From Neorhizobium sp. UBA3556 (GTDB taxonomy: Bacteria > Pseudomonadota > Alphaproteobacteria > Rhizobiales > Rhizobiaceae), in contig DFNX01000004.1 in the NCBI GenBank assembly GCA_002376235.1, positions 132,866-196,865 on the forward strand: DNA of 64,000 bases, written 5' to 3'. The stretch's first letter is position 1, and every line of letters begins with the position of its first letter. This document shows positions 55,359 to 64,000 of this stretch, one piece after another. The translations under genes and the position numbers were made by a program. A model generated the notes under the pieces. That model searched no databases and was not told the DNA's origin. It worked only from the letters and a program-made list of their open reading frames with translations.

Positions 55359-55928
55359 ATGGTCAAGGTCATCGCCTCTTCCGTCCGCAAGGGCAACGTC
55401 ATCGATGTCGACGGCAAGCTCTATGTCGTGCTCACTGCCGAAAACTTCCATCCGGGCAAGGGCACGCCTGTCACCCAGGTGAACATGCGTCGCATCGTCG
55501 ACGGCGTGAAGGTGGCGGAGCGCTGGCGCACGACGGAACAGGTTGAGCGCGCCTTCGTCGAGGACGTCAATCACCAGTTCCTTTATGAAGATGGCGAAGG
55601 CTTCCACTTCATGAACCCGGAAAGCTACGATCAGGTTGTCGTCGACGTCGACACGATGGGCGATCAAAAGGCCTATCTGCAGGAAGGCATGGTCTGCATC
55701 CTGTCGATGCACGAAGGTGTGGCGCTCGCCCTGCAGCTGCCGCGTCACGTGACGCTCGAAATCACCGAGACCGAACCGGTCGTCAAGGGCCAGACGGCGT
55801 CGTCCTCCTACAAGCCGGCCATGCTGTCCAACGGCATCCGCACCGCCGTTCCGCCGCATATCGATGCCGGCACCCGCGTCGTCATCGCAACGGAAGACAA
55901 TTCCTACGTCGAGCGCGCCAAGAACTAA
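55359..55928 (+). CDS. efp: Translation elongation factor P
   Basis: 189 residues, three-domain EF-P: KOW-like N domain with the modification loop HPGKGTP (Lys34 is the beta-lysylation site), two OB domains, C-terminal block KPAMLSNGIRTAVPPHIDAGTRVVI-type ending (in two parts). EF-P rescues ribosomes stalled at polyproline. Lys34 and the adjacent epmA-epmB show that this host uses the lysylation branch rather than rhamnosylation. Followed by a terminator. Confidence 0.96.
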   Translation: MVKVIASSVRKGNVIDVDGKLYVVLTAENFHPGKGTPVTQVNMRRIVDGVKVAERWRTTEQVERAFVEDVNHQFLYEDGEGFHFMNPESYDQVVVDVDTMGDQKAYLQEGMVCILSMHEGVALALQLPRHVTLEITETEPVVKGQTASSSYKPAMLSNGIRTAVPPHIDAGTRVVIATEDNSYVERAKN

Positions 55929-55970
55929 AAAATTGCCGGGGCTTCGTCCCCGGTTTCCGATACGGCATTA

Positions 55971-56004
55971 AAAAACCTCCGAAGCTTGCGCCGCGGAGGT
56001 TTTT
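55971..56004. terminator. Bidirectional terminator between efp and the efflux operon
   Basis: Perfect 11-bp stem AAAAACCTCCG (55971-55981) and CGGAGGTTTTT (55994-56004), loop of 12 bases, T runs in both directions. It serves efp (plus) and the convergent outer-membrane factor gene (minus). A second small hairpin, CCGGGG/CCCCGG (55936-55953), lies just before it. Confidence 0.88.
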
Positions 56005-56056
56005 TGTTGTGCCGAATATAAGAAGCGAGGCCGGCGAACCGGCCTCAAACCCGATA

Positions 56057-57502
56057 TCAGTCCTTGACGACCTTGGCCGACGCAACTTCGGTCTTGGCCG
56101 TGGAGCCGACTGCGTAACCGCCGCCGATCGCGACGTTGAGCGAGACGTAGTTCTGCGCCATCTGCTGGACGGCCGCTGCAAGGTTTGCCTGCGAGTCGGA
56201 GACCTGACGCTGTGCATCGAGAACGTCGAGCAGCGAGGATGCGCCGTCGCGGTAGCTGGCGGTCGCCAGTTCCAGGGCTTCCTGATAGGATTTTACCGTT
56301 GCGCGCAGAGCTGCGACGGTGCGGCCATCGCGGGAAACTGCGGCCAGAGCGTTTTCGACTTCTTCGACTGCGCCGAGTACCGTCTGCTTCCAGGAGAGAT
56401 AGGCTTCGCGTGCAGCCGATTCGTTCGACTTGACGTTCGCCTTCAGAGCACCGCCATCGAAAATCGGCAGCGAAAGCGAAGGACCGAAGGACCAGGACAG
56501 AATGCCTGATTCGTTACCCAGTGCCTTGGAATAGGAAGGTGTGATCGAACCGCCAAGCGAGATCGACGGGTAAAGCTGTGCTTCCGCAACGCCGATGCGG
56601 GCCGTTGCTGCTGCGAGCTGACGCTCGGCGGCGCGAACGTCCGGACGGTTGCGGATCAGGTCAGCCGGTACGCCGGATTTCGGGCTGAAGCGGGCAACCG
56701 GCTGGCGTGCGCCACGCTGCAGGTCGGCGATCAGCGAAGAAGCCGGCAGGCCGAGCAGCGTTGCGATGCGATGTGCTGCCTGACGGAACTGGGTTTCAAG
56801 GCCCGGCAGGGTCGACAGCGTCGAATTGACCAGACCTTCAGCCTGTACGACGTCCAGTCGCGATGCAGCACCTGCTTCAAGCTGAAGCTTGGTGAGGTTC
56901 AGCGTCTCGCGACGCGATTGAAGGTTCGCGCGGGTCAGCGCGATACGCTCCTGATAGAACCGAACATCGATGTAAGCGCCGGCTACGGCGGACAGAAGCG
57001 TCAGGCGGGCAACGTCGACGCTTGCATAGCTGGCGTCGAGATCCGCGAGCGCGGCTTCCCTGGAGCGGGCGTAGAGACCGAAGAGATCGAGGAACCAGGA
57101 GGCGGTCGGGCCACCGGAAGCGGAATTCTGTTCAACAAGAGAAGTCGCGCTAGGGCTGCCGCCGAGGCGATTTGCACCGCTGCGGCCAGCTTGTGCGCTC
57201 AGATCAAGCGAGGGAAGCCCGCCGGCACCGGCGCTGATGACGGCTGCCTGTGCCTGATTGATACGTTCCAGCGCCTGCAGGACGTCGAGGTTCTGAGAGA
57301 GACCCTGGTTGACATAGCCGTTCAGGCGGGTGTCGGAGAAGGCCGTCCACCAGGCATTCTTGGCGACATCACCATTGCTCGTCACAGATCCTTCGGCGAA
57401 CTTTGCCGGAAGCGAAATCTGCGGTGCAGTATGGTCAGGACCAAGTGTGCAGCTGGACAGCAGTAGCAATACGAGGGGGGCGGCTGCGCGAGTGGAAATC
57501 AT
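56057..57502 (-). CDS. Outer-membrane efflux lipoprotein (NodT/OprM family)
   Basis: 481 residues. Lipoprotein signal with lipobox LLLSSC (Cys about residue 18), then a TolC-like fold of two OEP repeats; NAWWTAFSDTRLNGYVNQGL, NRPDVRAAERQLAAATARIG and SYRDGASSLLDVLDAQRQV are family blocks. It forms the outer-membrane channel of the RND pump encoded upstream. Last gene of the adaptor-pump-channel operon; bidirectional terminator after it. Confidence 0.92.
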   Translation of the reverse strand: MISTRAAAPLVLLLLSSCTLGPDHTAPQISLPAKFAEGSVTSNGDVAKNAWWTAFSDTRLNGYVNQGLSQNLDVLQALERINQAQAAVISAGAGGLPSLDLSAQAGRSGANRLGGSPSATSLVEQNSASGGPTASWFLDLFGLYARSREAALADLDASYASVDVARLTLLSAVAGAYIDVRFYQERIALTRANLQSRRETLNLTKLQLEAGAASRLDVVQAEGLVNSTLSTLPGLETQFRQAAHRIATLLGLPASSLIADLQRGARQPVARFSPKSGVPADLIRNRPDVRAAERQLAAATARIGVAEAQLYPSISLGGSITPSYSKALGNESGILSWSFGPSLSLPIFDGGALKANVKSNESAAREAYLSWKQTVLGAVEEVENALAAVSRDGRTVAALRATVKSYQEALELATASYRDGASSLLDVLDAQRQVSDSQANLAAAVQQMAQNYVSLNVAIGGGYAVGSTAKTEVASAKVVKD

Positions 57503-57614
57503 ATTTTTGTCCCAAAGCCCTTACTTACAAGCCCGCGAGTGTCGGGGCCGACATCATTGAATTGGCGACCGTAATCCGAATCGGTGACAGAATGCCACCA
57601 ACTGGTAAACGGAT

Positions 57615-60600
57615 TTACATAGTTGTCGCCTGTTTTTCACGTTTTGATAACTGCCTGACGACAACAAAAAACGTTGGAACGAAGAAAATTCCGAGGAGTG
57701 TTGCAGAAAGCATACCACCCAGCACGCCAATACCGATTGCATTCTGTGCGGCAGAGCCCGCACCGGTCGCAATCGCCAGTGGTACGACCCCGAGGATGAA
57801 GGCAAGCGAGGTCATGATGATCGGGCGAAGGCGCAGCCTTGCCGCTTCGAGCGTCGCTTCGATCAGGCCCATGCCGGTCGCCTGACGGTCCTTGGCAAAT
57901 TCGACGATCAGGATCGCGTTCTTCGCCGCCAGACCGATCGTTGTCAGCAGGCCCACCTTGAAATAGACATCGTTGGACTGGCTGAGCAGATAGGCTGCGG
58001 CGAGAGCCCCGAGCACGCCGATCGGCACGGCAAGGATGACCGAGAAGGGAACGGACCAGCTTTCATAAAGTGCCGCGAGGCAGAGGAAGACGATCAATAC
58101 CGACAATGCGTAGAGCATCGGTGCCTGGGAGCCGGATAGGCGTTCCTGATAGGAAATGCCCTGCCATGCGACCGTATAGCCTCCCGGCAGTTCGGTTACC
58201 AACCGCTCCAGTTCGTTCATCGCTTCACCCGTGCTCACTCCCGGCTGGGTCGCGCCATCGAGTGAAATCGCGCTAGTGCCGTTATAGCGCGCGAGCTGCG
58301 GCGTACCCGAGACCCAGTCCAACTTGCTGAAGGAGGAGAAAGGCACCATTTCGCCGTCGGTATTGCGGGCGTACCAGTATTTTATGTCGTCCGGCTGCAT
58401 GCGATAGGGCGCATCACCCTGCACGTAAACCGGCTTCAGCTCGTTGTTGAGCGTGAAGTCGTTGACGTCACGTCCGGCAAAGATGGTTGCCAGCATCGAG
58501 TTAACGGATGCAAGATCGACACCCATGGCGCCGAGCTTCTCCTGGTCGAGCAGGATCTTCAGCTGGGTTTCGCTGCGCTGGTTATTGGTTCGGAGCGAGC
58601 TGATGAGTGGGTTGGTTGCGCTTTCGCTGATCAGTTGCTGCGTGACCTGGGTCAGTGCGTCATTACCGTTATTGCCGCTGTCGACCAGATAGGCGGAGAA
58701 GCCGCTGGAATTGCCCAGACCCTGGATGGCGGGGGGAAGCAGTGCAAAGACCTGAGCATCGCGCAGAGTAAAGAAATGCCCCTGCGCCCGCTGCAGGACT
58801 TCCGCTGCAGACTGGCCTTCACCTTCACGCAGGGAGAAATCGCGAAGCTTGGTGAAGACGATGGCGTTGTTCTGGCCGGTGCCGCTGAAACTGAAGCCAA
58901 GCGCGCCGAAGACCGCGTCGACATTATCCTTCTCCTTCTCGAGGAAATAGGATTCAACCTGCTTGACCACTTCTTCCGTGCGCGCCGTCGTCGAGCCGAC
59001 CGGCGTCTGGATGATCGTCATCAGAACGCCCTGGTCTTCCTGCGGAAGGAAGGAGCTCGGTAGCCTGGTAAACAGCAGGCCGCAACCGCCGACGATCACA
59101 GCGAAAACCAGCATGACGCGCAACGGGCGCTTGAGGAGATAGCCGATCGTACCGACATAGCCTTTCGTCGTCTTGTCAAAACCATCATTGAACTTTGCGC
59201 CGATACCACTCTTCTTCTTGGCGTGATCGATTGGTTTCAGCATCGTGGCGCAAAGCGCCGGTGTCAGCACGATGGCGACAACCGCAGACAGAAGCATGGC
59301 CGAGACGATTGTAACCGAGAACTGCCGGTAGATGATGCCCGTCGAGCCGCCGAAGAATGCCATGGGAATAAAGACGGCGGTGAGCACGAGTGCGATGCCG
59401 ATGATCGCACCGGTGATTTCATGCATCGACTTTTCAGTCGCCTCAAGCGGTGAGAGACCTTCCTCGTCCATGATGCGTTCGACATTTTCGACCACGACGA
59501 TGGCATCATCGACAAGAAGACCGATCGCCAAAACCATGGCAAACATGGTGAGCGTATTGATAGAGTAACCGGTCAGCGCAAGGATGCCGAATGTGCCTAG
59601 AAGCACGACAGGCACCGCAATCATCGGAATGAAAGTGGCGCGCAGGTTCTGCAGGAAGATAAGAAGAACAACGAAGACGAGAACGATCGCTTCGATCAGC
59701 GTATGTACGACCTTCTCGATCGACAGCTTGACGAAGGGCGTCGTGTCATAGGGATAGGTGATCTCGACGCCATCGGGCAACGAGCCGGCAACGCGGTCAA
59801 GCTCGGTTTTCACGCGGGCTGCCGTATCGAGCGCATTGGCGCCAGTCGCAAGGTTCACGGCAAAACCGGCTGCCGGCTTTGTGTCCGAACGCGAACTGCC
59901 GCCATAGGATTCCTGGCCGATCTCGACACGGGCCACATCGCTCAAGCGAACGGTCGCGCCGTCCTGTTCGACTTTCAGAATGATGCGCTCAAATTCGTCG
60001 ACCGTGGTCAGCTGGCTCTGGGCCGTCATCGTCACGGTCAGCTGCTGGCCTTCGGTTACCGGCTGGGCGCCGAGTGAACCGACGGAAACCTGGGTATTCT
60101 GGGCCTCGATGGCGGAGGTCACGTCGGCCGCGGTCAACTGGTATTTCTGCAGCTTGAACGGGTCGAGCCAGACGCGCATGGCATAACCTGAACCGAAGAC
60201 ATTGATGCTGCCGACGCCTTCAAGACGCTGAACCTGATCTTCGATCGAGGTCGCAAAGATATCGCCGAGATCGACGGAGCTACGCTTGCCGTCTTGCGAA
60301 ACAAGCGCGCCGACCATGAGAATACTGGAGGTCGAGCGGGTGACAGAAATGCCTTGCTGTTGCACCACATCCGGCAGCTGCGACTGCACCAGCTGCAGCT
60401 TGTTCTGCACCTGGACCTGAGCGATATCCGGCATGATCGAGTTGCCGAAGGTCAGCGTGACGCTGGCGTTGCCCGTCGAGGATGACGAGGTCATGTAAGT
60501 CAGGTCGTCGAGACCCGTCATGCCGTCTTCGATGATACTGGTCACCGATTTTTCGACCGTTTCGGCGCTCGCTCCGTTATAGCTCGCGCTTATTCTTACT

Positions 60601-60725
60601 GTTGTCGGTGCGATATCGGGATATTGCGAGATCGACAGCGTGGTGATCGCAAGTGCACCACCCAACATGATGACAATTGCGATGACCCAGGCGAAGACAG
60701 GCCGCCGAATGAAGTAATGCGCCAT
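57615..60725 (-). CDS. RND multidrug efflux pump, inner-membrane transporter (AcrB/MexB type)
   Basis: 1036 residues, typical length. N-terminus MAHYFIRRPVFAWVIAIVIM; TM4 proton-relay aspartates in GLLVDDAIVVVENVERI; VLTPALCATMLKP; C-terminal helices with GLLTTIGLAAKNAILIVEFA and GVLGGMLSATLLGIFFVPTF. It exports hydrophobic drugs, detergents or plant phenolics by proton antiport together with the adaptor and channel proteins. Relatives in rhizobia and Brucella (AmeB, SmeB, BepE) carry flavonoids and antibiotics; substrate here is unknown. Ribosome-binding site AAGGAAA. Confidence 0.95.
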   Translation of the reverse strand: MAHYFIRRPVFAWVIAIVIMLGGALAITTLSISQYPDIAPTTVRISASYNGASAETVEKSVTSIIEDGMTGLDDLTYMTSSSSTGNASVTLTFGNSIMPDIAQVQVQNKLQLVQSQLPDVVQQQGISVTRSTSSILMVGALVSQDGKRSSVDLGDIFATSIEDQVQRLEGVGSINVFGSGYAMRVWLDPFKLQKYQLTAADVTSAIEAQNTQVSVGSLGAQPVTEGQQLTVTMTAQSQLTTVDEFERIILKVEQDGATVRLSDVARVEIGQESYGGSSRSDTKPAAGFAVNLATGANALDTAARVKTELDRVAGSLPDGVEITYPYDTTPFVKLSIEKVVHTLIEAIVLVFVVLLIFLQNLRATFIPMIAVPVVLLGTFGILALTGYSINTLTMFAMVLAIGLLVDDAIVVVENVERIMDEEGLSPLEATEKSMHEITGAIIGIALVLTAVFIPMAFFGGSTGIIYRQFSVTIVSAMLLSAVVAIVLTPALCATMLKPIDHAKKKSGIGAKFNDGFDKTTKGYVGTIGYLLKRPLRVMLVFAVIVGGCGLLFTRLPSSFLPQEDQGVLMTIIQTPVGSTTARTEEVVKQVESYFLEKEKDNVDAVFGALGFSFSGTGQNNAIVFTKLRDFSLREGEGQSAAEVLQRAQGHFFTLRDAQVFALLPPAIQGLGNSSGFSAYLVDSGNNGNDALTQVTQQLISESATNPLISSLRTNNQRSETQLKILLDQEKLGAMGVDLASVNSMLATIFAGRDVNDFTLNNELKPVYVQGDAPYRMQPDDIKYWYARNTDGEMVPFSSFSKLDWVSGTPQLARYNGTSAISLDGATQPGVSTGEAMNELERLVTELPGGYTVAWQGISYQERLSGSQAPMLYALSVLIVFLCLAALYESWSVPFSVILAVPIGVLGALAAAYLLSQSNDVYFKVGLLTTIGLAAKNAILIVEFAKDRQATGMGLIEATLEAARLRLRPIIMTSLAFILGVVPLAIATGAGSAAQNAIGIGVLGGMLSATLLGIFFVPTFFVVVRQLSKREKQATTM

Positions 60726-60781
60726 TTCGAATTTCCTTGCCGCGTTTTGGGGCCGCGTTTACGGGCGAGCGTCAGCCGTTC

Positions 60782-61969
60782 CTACTTCTGGGGCTTTGCT
60801 TCATCGACTTTCGGTTCTTCGACCACGAAACCCTGGTCGTTGACCGTCGCTTCGACCGGTTGGACCGGTGCGCCGTCGCCAATCCACTGAAAGCCGTCAA
60901 CGATCAGGCGATCGCCATCGGCGATACCGTCGGTAACAAGCCAGTTGTTGCCGGAGGATTTGCTGGAGGTGAAGGTTCGTGTCTCCACCTTGTTGTCGGC
61001 GGTGACAAATTTTGCCGAAAGCTCGCCACGGGCATTTCGCGTCGCGGCTCTTTGGGGAATAAGATAGCCGTTCTCGGTACCGACCGTCACGGTCGCACGG
61101 ACATACATGCCCGGTAGGATGATGTGATCGGGATTATCGAAGATGGCGCGGATCTGGTAGGTGCCGGTGGTTTCGCTGACGGCAAGTTCCGCCATGTTGA
61201 GCTTGCCGGTGCGGTCGTATTTCGTGCCGTCTTCGAGCATCAGGCTGATATCCGCTGTGCGGGGATCACCGTGAAGGCGCCCGGCGGCCACCGCGGCGCG
61301 CAGTTCGAGAAGATTGGTGCTGGAATCGATGAGGTCGATATAGATCGGATCGAGATTGCGCAGGGTCGTCAGCGCTGTCGTCTGGTTGGCGGTGACGATA
61401 TTGCCGATGCTCACCGTTGAAATCGTGGTTACGCCGTCGAAGGGCGCGCGGATCTTGGTGAAGTCAAGATCGATCTGGGCCGCATTCAGGGCAGCCTTGG
61501 CCGATTCCACGTCGGCTTCAGCCTGCAGCAGTGTCACTTTGGCATTTTCATATTCGATCTGGGTTGCGCCGCTGTTTACCAGCCGCTCATAGCGGGTCAT
61601 GTTGGCCTGTGCTGCCGGAATGCTGACTTCGGCTTTCTGCAGCGCGGCCTGTGCCTGTGCGACGGTTGCAGCATAGGTGTCGTCATCGATCTGGTAGAGA
61701 ACCTCGCCGGCCTTGACCTCGCTGCCTTCCTTGAAGGCGATCTCGCTGATAGCGCCGTTGACGCGTGGTCTAATCTCGGTCGTCTGGAAGGCGACGGCAC
61801 GGCCGGGAAGCACATTGGTGATCGGCCGCTCGGTCTTCTTCATCACGACGACGCTGACGGGTGACGGCGGCTTCTGCTGGCTTTGGCCGGCGGATTGCTG
61901 CCCCTGATCACTGCAGGCGCAAAGCGCAGTTGCAAAGAAGAGTGGAAGCACCAGTTTGCGAAGGTTCAT
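60782..61969 (-). CDS. RND efflux periplasmic adaptor (AcrA/MexA type)
   Basis: 395 residues. Lipoprotein signal MNLRKLVLPLFFATALCACS, then the membrane-fusion fold: ETTEIRPRVNGAISEIAFKE (lipoyl half), a coiled-coil hairpin (about residues 95-165, AQAALQKAEVSIPAAQANMT), and FTKIRAPFDGVTTISTVSIG. It links pump and outer-membrane channel. First gene of the operon, 153 bases downstream of the TetR gene on the same strand. Its leader holds a hairpin, TTGCCGCC/GGCGGCAA (62009-62036), and a direct repeat CCGGCAG (62041, 62052). Confidence 0.94.
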   Translation of the reverse strand: MNLRKLVLPLFFATALCACSDQGQQSAGQSQQKPPSPVSVVVMKKTERPITNVLPGRAVAFQTTEIRPRVNGAISEIAFKEGSEVKAGEVLYQIDDDTYAATVAQAQAALQKAEVSIPAAQANMTRYERLVNSGATQIEYENAKVTLLQAEADVESAKAALNAAQIDLDFTKIRAPFDGVTTISTVSIGNIVTANQTTALTTLRNLDPIYIDLIDSSTNLLELRAAVAAGRLHGDPRTADISLMLEDGTKYDRTGKLNMAELAVSETTGTYQIRAIFDNPDHIILPGMYVRATVTVGTENGYLIPQRAATRNARGELSAKFVTADNKVETRTFTSSKSSGNNWLVTDGIADGDRLIVDGFQWIGDGAPVQPVEATVNDQGFVVEEPKVDEAKPQK

Positions 61970-62100
61970 GATTCTTTTCCAGACGCTGAGGCGTGAAGAA
62001 TATCTCGATTGCCGCCCTTGAGGACGAAGGCGGCAACTAGCCGGCAGGATACCGGCAGAACTAGGGCGGAGATGCGAAAGGTCACGCCCGCTCGATAAGG

Positions 62101-62128
62101 AAGTGACGTAATTTAATTTTCGTCACTT
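62101..62128. promoter_or_regulatory. Candidate TetR-family operator before the efflux operon
   Basis: Perfect inverted repeat AAGTGACG (62101-62108) and CGTCACTT (62121-62128) around a 12-base AT-rich core (TAATTTAATTTT). It overlaps the stop codon of the TetR gene and lies about 130 bases upstream of the adaptor start. TetR regulators bind palindromes of this size; alternatively the AT-rich core is a promoter element. No T run, so a terminator is unlikely. Confidence 0.5.
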
Positions 62129-62725
62129 TGCAAGCGGGCTTTGGAGGGCTGCATTGATGAGTGCGACGATGCCGTTCAGCCGTTCGTCCAGTTCGCCCCG
62201 GGCTTCCTGGGCCAGGAATACGGGGTGCAGGACGCTTGCGAAGGATGCCGCGACATGACGGCTCACCGTCCGGCAATCATTGCAATGATAGATGCCGGCT
62301 GCCACGCCTTCGCTGATGACATTGAAGAAAAGCTGCTCGATCAGACGCCGATAGTGAAAGCCGCTTTCCAGCTCGGTCCTGGCGACGAGGAAGACGATTT
62401 CGAGGAAAAACGGGTTTTCGCTGATGTCCTGCAGATGGGCCTGCATCAACCGATGCACGACGATGCCGAGCTTTTCGGGCGCGGGCGCGGATGTGTCGAG
62501 CGTATCGAACCGGTCGACCATTCGGGTGATGTGACGATCGCAAATGGCATCGACAAGCACCGTCTTGGAATGGAAATGCTTGAACACATTGGCCGGCGAC
62601 ATGCCCAGTTCCAGGGCAATATCGGCTATCGATGACTTTGCGATGCCCCGCTCGCGAAACAGGGCATCGGCGGTGCGCAATATCTCTTCGCGCGTCTCTT
62701 CGGCTTTGCGGCGCGGTTTTCGCAC
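62123..62725 (-). CDS. TetR-family transcriptional regulator of the efflux operon
   Basis: 200 residues. N-terminal HTH: ETREEILRTADALFRERGIA and IADIALELGMSPANVFKHFHSK; C-terminal ligand-binding domain from about residue 75. Starts with GTG 62725, preceded by GAGGA. Same strand and directly upstream of the RND genes, the usual place for their repressor (as with AmeR or BepR). Lies 41 bases after purC, so some readthrough is possible. Confidence 0.9.
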   Translation of the reverse strand: MRKPRRKAEETREEILRTADALFRERGIAKSSIADIALELGMSPANVFKHFHSKTVLVDAICDRHITRMVDRFDTLDTSAPAPEKLGIVVHRLMQAHLQDISENPFFLEIVFLVARTELESGFHYRRLIEQLFFNVISEGVAAGIYHCNDCRTVSRHVAASFASVLHPVFLAQEARGELDERLNGIVALINAALQSPLAK

Positions 62726-62766
62726 GCTTTGGTCCTCATCATTTCGCCCGAGTGTTCGTCGGAGCG

Positions 62767-63714
62767 CTATTTTCCGAAATAAGGTGCCAGGTTGGTGCGG
62801 ATACGTTCCAGCACGGTGTCGCCGCGATCATCTGCGACGAAGGTCTGTCCGGTGATCATCTCATAGGCGTTCTTGTAGACGGCCGATGTTTCGGCGATCA
62901 GTTCTGCCGGAATGGCCGGGATCTCGTCCCTGTAGGGGTCGCAACGTTCCACCACCCAGGCGCGGACAAAATCCTTGTCGAAGCTTTTCGGTCGTCCGCC
63001 GGTGGAAAATGCCTCTTCATAGCTGTCGGCCATCCAGTAACGGCTGCTGTCCGGCGTGTGGATCTCGTCGGCCAGAATGATCGTGCCGTTCTCGTCGGTG
63101 CCGAATTCATATTTTGTGTCGACGAGAATGAGGCCACGCTTCGCCGCGATTTCCTGGCCGCGTGCGAAAAGCGCCAGCGCATAGCGGGACAAGGTTTCCC
63201 ATTGCTCTGCGGTCAGCAGACCCTGGTCGATAATGTCTTTGGGCGAGAGCGGTTCATCATGGCCGCCATCGAAGGCCTTGCTGGTCGGGGTGATCACCGG
63301 TTCGGGAAGCACCTGGTTGTCTTTCAGGCCTTCGGGCAGGCTCAATCCATACATATTGCGTTCACCCTTCTTATAGAGAGTAAGAAGCGATGTACCGGTC
63401 GTGCCGGCCAGATAACCGCGCACGACGATCTCGACCGGCAGGATGTCGAGGCGTTTGCCGACGACGACATTCGGATCCGGATAGGCGATGACGTGATTGG
63501 GGCAGATATCCTTTGTCGCTTCGAACCAGTAACGGGCGGTCTGGGTCAGGACATGGCCCTTGTCGGGGATGCAGGTAATGATGCGATCAAACGCGCTCAG
63601 GCGATCGGTGGCGATGATGATGCGTTCTCCGCCGGCCAGGTCGTAATTCTCCCGCACCTTGCCGCGATAATAGTTTGGCAGTTCGGGGATGAAGGCTTCT
63701 TCCAAGACGCGCAC
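62767..63714 (-). CDS. purC: Phosphoribosylaminoimidazole-succinocarboxamide synthase (SAICAR synthetase)
   Basis: 315 residues. PNYYRGKVRENYDLAGGERI at the N-terminus, DRLSAFDRIITCIPDKGHVL, VVRGYLAGTTGTSLL, and LILVDTKYEFGTDENGTIIL are PurC blocks; this is the longer (yeast-like) form, compared with about 240 to 255 residues for the short bacterial form. It joins aspartate to CAIR in purine synthesis. Start is GTG 63714 (MRVLEEAFIPELPNYYRG); no ATG is available close by. Rhizobia often have a second, short purC elsewhere. Confidence 0.93.
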   Translation of the reverse strand: MRVLEEAFIPELPNYYRGKVRENYDLAGGERIIIATDRLSAFDRIITCIPDKGHVLTQTARYWFEATKDICPNHVIAYPDPNVVVGKRLDILPVEIVVRGYLAGTTGTSLLTLYKKGERNMYGLSLPEGLKDNQVLPEPVITPTSKAFDGGHDEPLSPKDIIDQGLLTAEQWETLSRYALALFARGQEIAAKRGLILVDTKYEFGTDENGTIILADEIHTPDSSRYWMADSYEEAFSTGGRPKSFDKDFVRAWVVERCDPYRDEIPAIPAELIAETSAVYKNAYEMITGQTFVADDRGDTVLERIRTNLAPYFGK

Positions 63715-63951
63715 GATGATCGCTCCGAAAACGGCCCCTCGGGGCCAGGTCTCACTCTATATAGAGGCCTCGCTATCGCATGTTTTTCCTTTGCGGCACA
63801 AGGATGTTGCTGCTTCCGCATGTTCCGGCGTTTTCTCCATCCATAAGCTGGCCATTCAAATGGGTTCTGCTGTTGTTTGTGTCGAAAACTCGAATAAACT
63901 CAATAGAATCATGTATTTGTCATTTTCTTGAAGTTTTTGCGACTATGGGAG

Positions 63952-63981
63952 TTGACGTTTTTGGGTGTGTGGCTTTATAAC
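63952..63981 (+). promoter_or_regulatory. Strong sigma-70-type promoter facing out of the window
   Basis: TTGACG (63952-63957), a 17-base spacer and TTATAA (63975-63980), close to the rhizobial vegetative consensus. A GC-rich segment (CCCGCTC) follows the -10, as in growth-rate-controlled stable RNA promoters. The 290-base region 63715-64000 otherwise shows no gene. A stable RNA operon or strongly expressed gene probably begins just right of the window. Confidence 0.6.
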
Positions 63982-64000
63982 CCGCTCACTGACGAGGGCG

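Noticed and set aside
63689..63980. Short open frames after purC near the right edge
   Set aside because: AT-rich promoter-like region, no ribosome-binding site and no recognisable product.

Overview
The window is a stretch of alphaproteobacterial chromosome, most likely from the Rhizobiaceae (Rhizobium/Agrobacterium/Sinorhizobium type). The evidence is its high GC, an frcBCAK-type fructose operon behind a ROK regulator, an aerobic (cob) cobalamin cluster, rhizobial palindromic repeats and a CCTCCTCCC-loop small RNA. This assignment rests on gene content and remembered family features; no database was searched.

Layout. 1-4139: end of an oligopeptide ABC operon (binding protein cut by the window edge, two permeases, fused double ATPase). 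4443-4625: small RNA with four anti-Shine-Dalgarno hairpin loops. 4625-9689: fructose operon frcB-frcC-frcA-frcK (minus) with divergent ROK regulator. 9752-13455: esterase, exported MsrA, CocE-type hydrolase. 13592-18743: second peptide-type ABC transporter with a Tat-type binding protein. 19099-39726: about 20 kb of corrin-ring and late cobalamin genes, organised around two back-to-back cobalamin riboswitches (about 34.2 and 34.6 kb). The minus transcript carries a DUF1636-type gene, cobW, cobN, cobG, cobH, cobI and cobJ; the plus transcript carries cbtB, cbtA, cobO and cobQ. The remaining cob genes (cobK, cobL, cobE, cobM, cbiD, cobA, cobB, cobD, cobC) alternate strands with almost no spacers. 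39732-41269: hydrolase/membrane-protein pair of unknown role. 41387-46620: probable lysine/pipecolate catabolism (oxidase, ALDH7-type dehydrogenase, LysR regulator, Lrp-type sensor domain) plus a P1 peptidase. 46700-49982: small unknown genes and a large three-domain protein whose catalytic motifs are eroded. 50068-52278: purU and a secreted GH5 glycosidase. 52279-53097: gene-free, repeat-rich. 53098-55928: EF-P and its lysylation enzymes. 56057-62725: RND efflux system with TetR regulator. 62767-63714: purC. A strong promoter points out of the right edge.

How the genes work together. The cob genes cover uroporphyrinogen III to adenosylcobinamide phosphate except cobS/cobT of the chelatase and the nucleotide-loop genes, which must lie elsewhere. 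No cobF is visible; cbiD of the anaerobic pathway sits in its place. CbtAB supplies cobalt, and both riboswitches should shut down import and synthesis when cobalamin is plentiful.

Most notable: the multi-hairpin sRNA and its complementarity to the frcB and frcC ribosome-binding sites; palindromic repeats inserted in frame inside cobN and cobG; the cbiD-for-cobF chimera; and the intact 891-residue protein lacking the key residues of all three of its domains.
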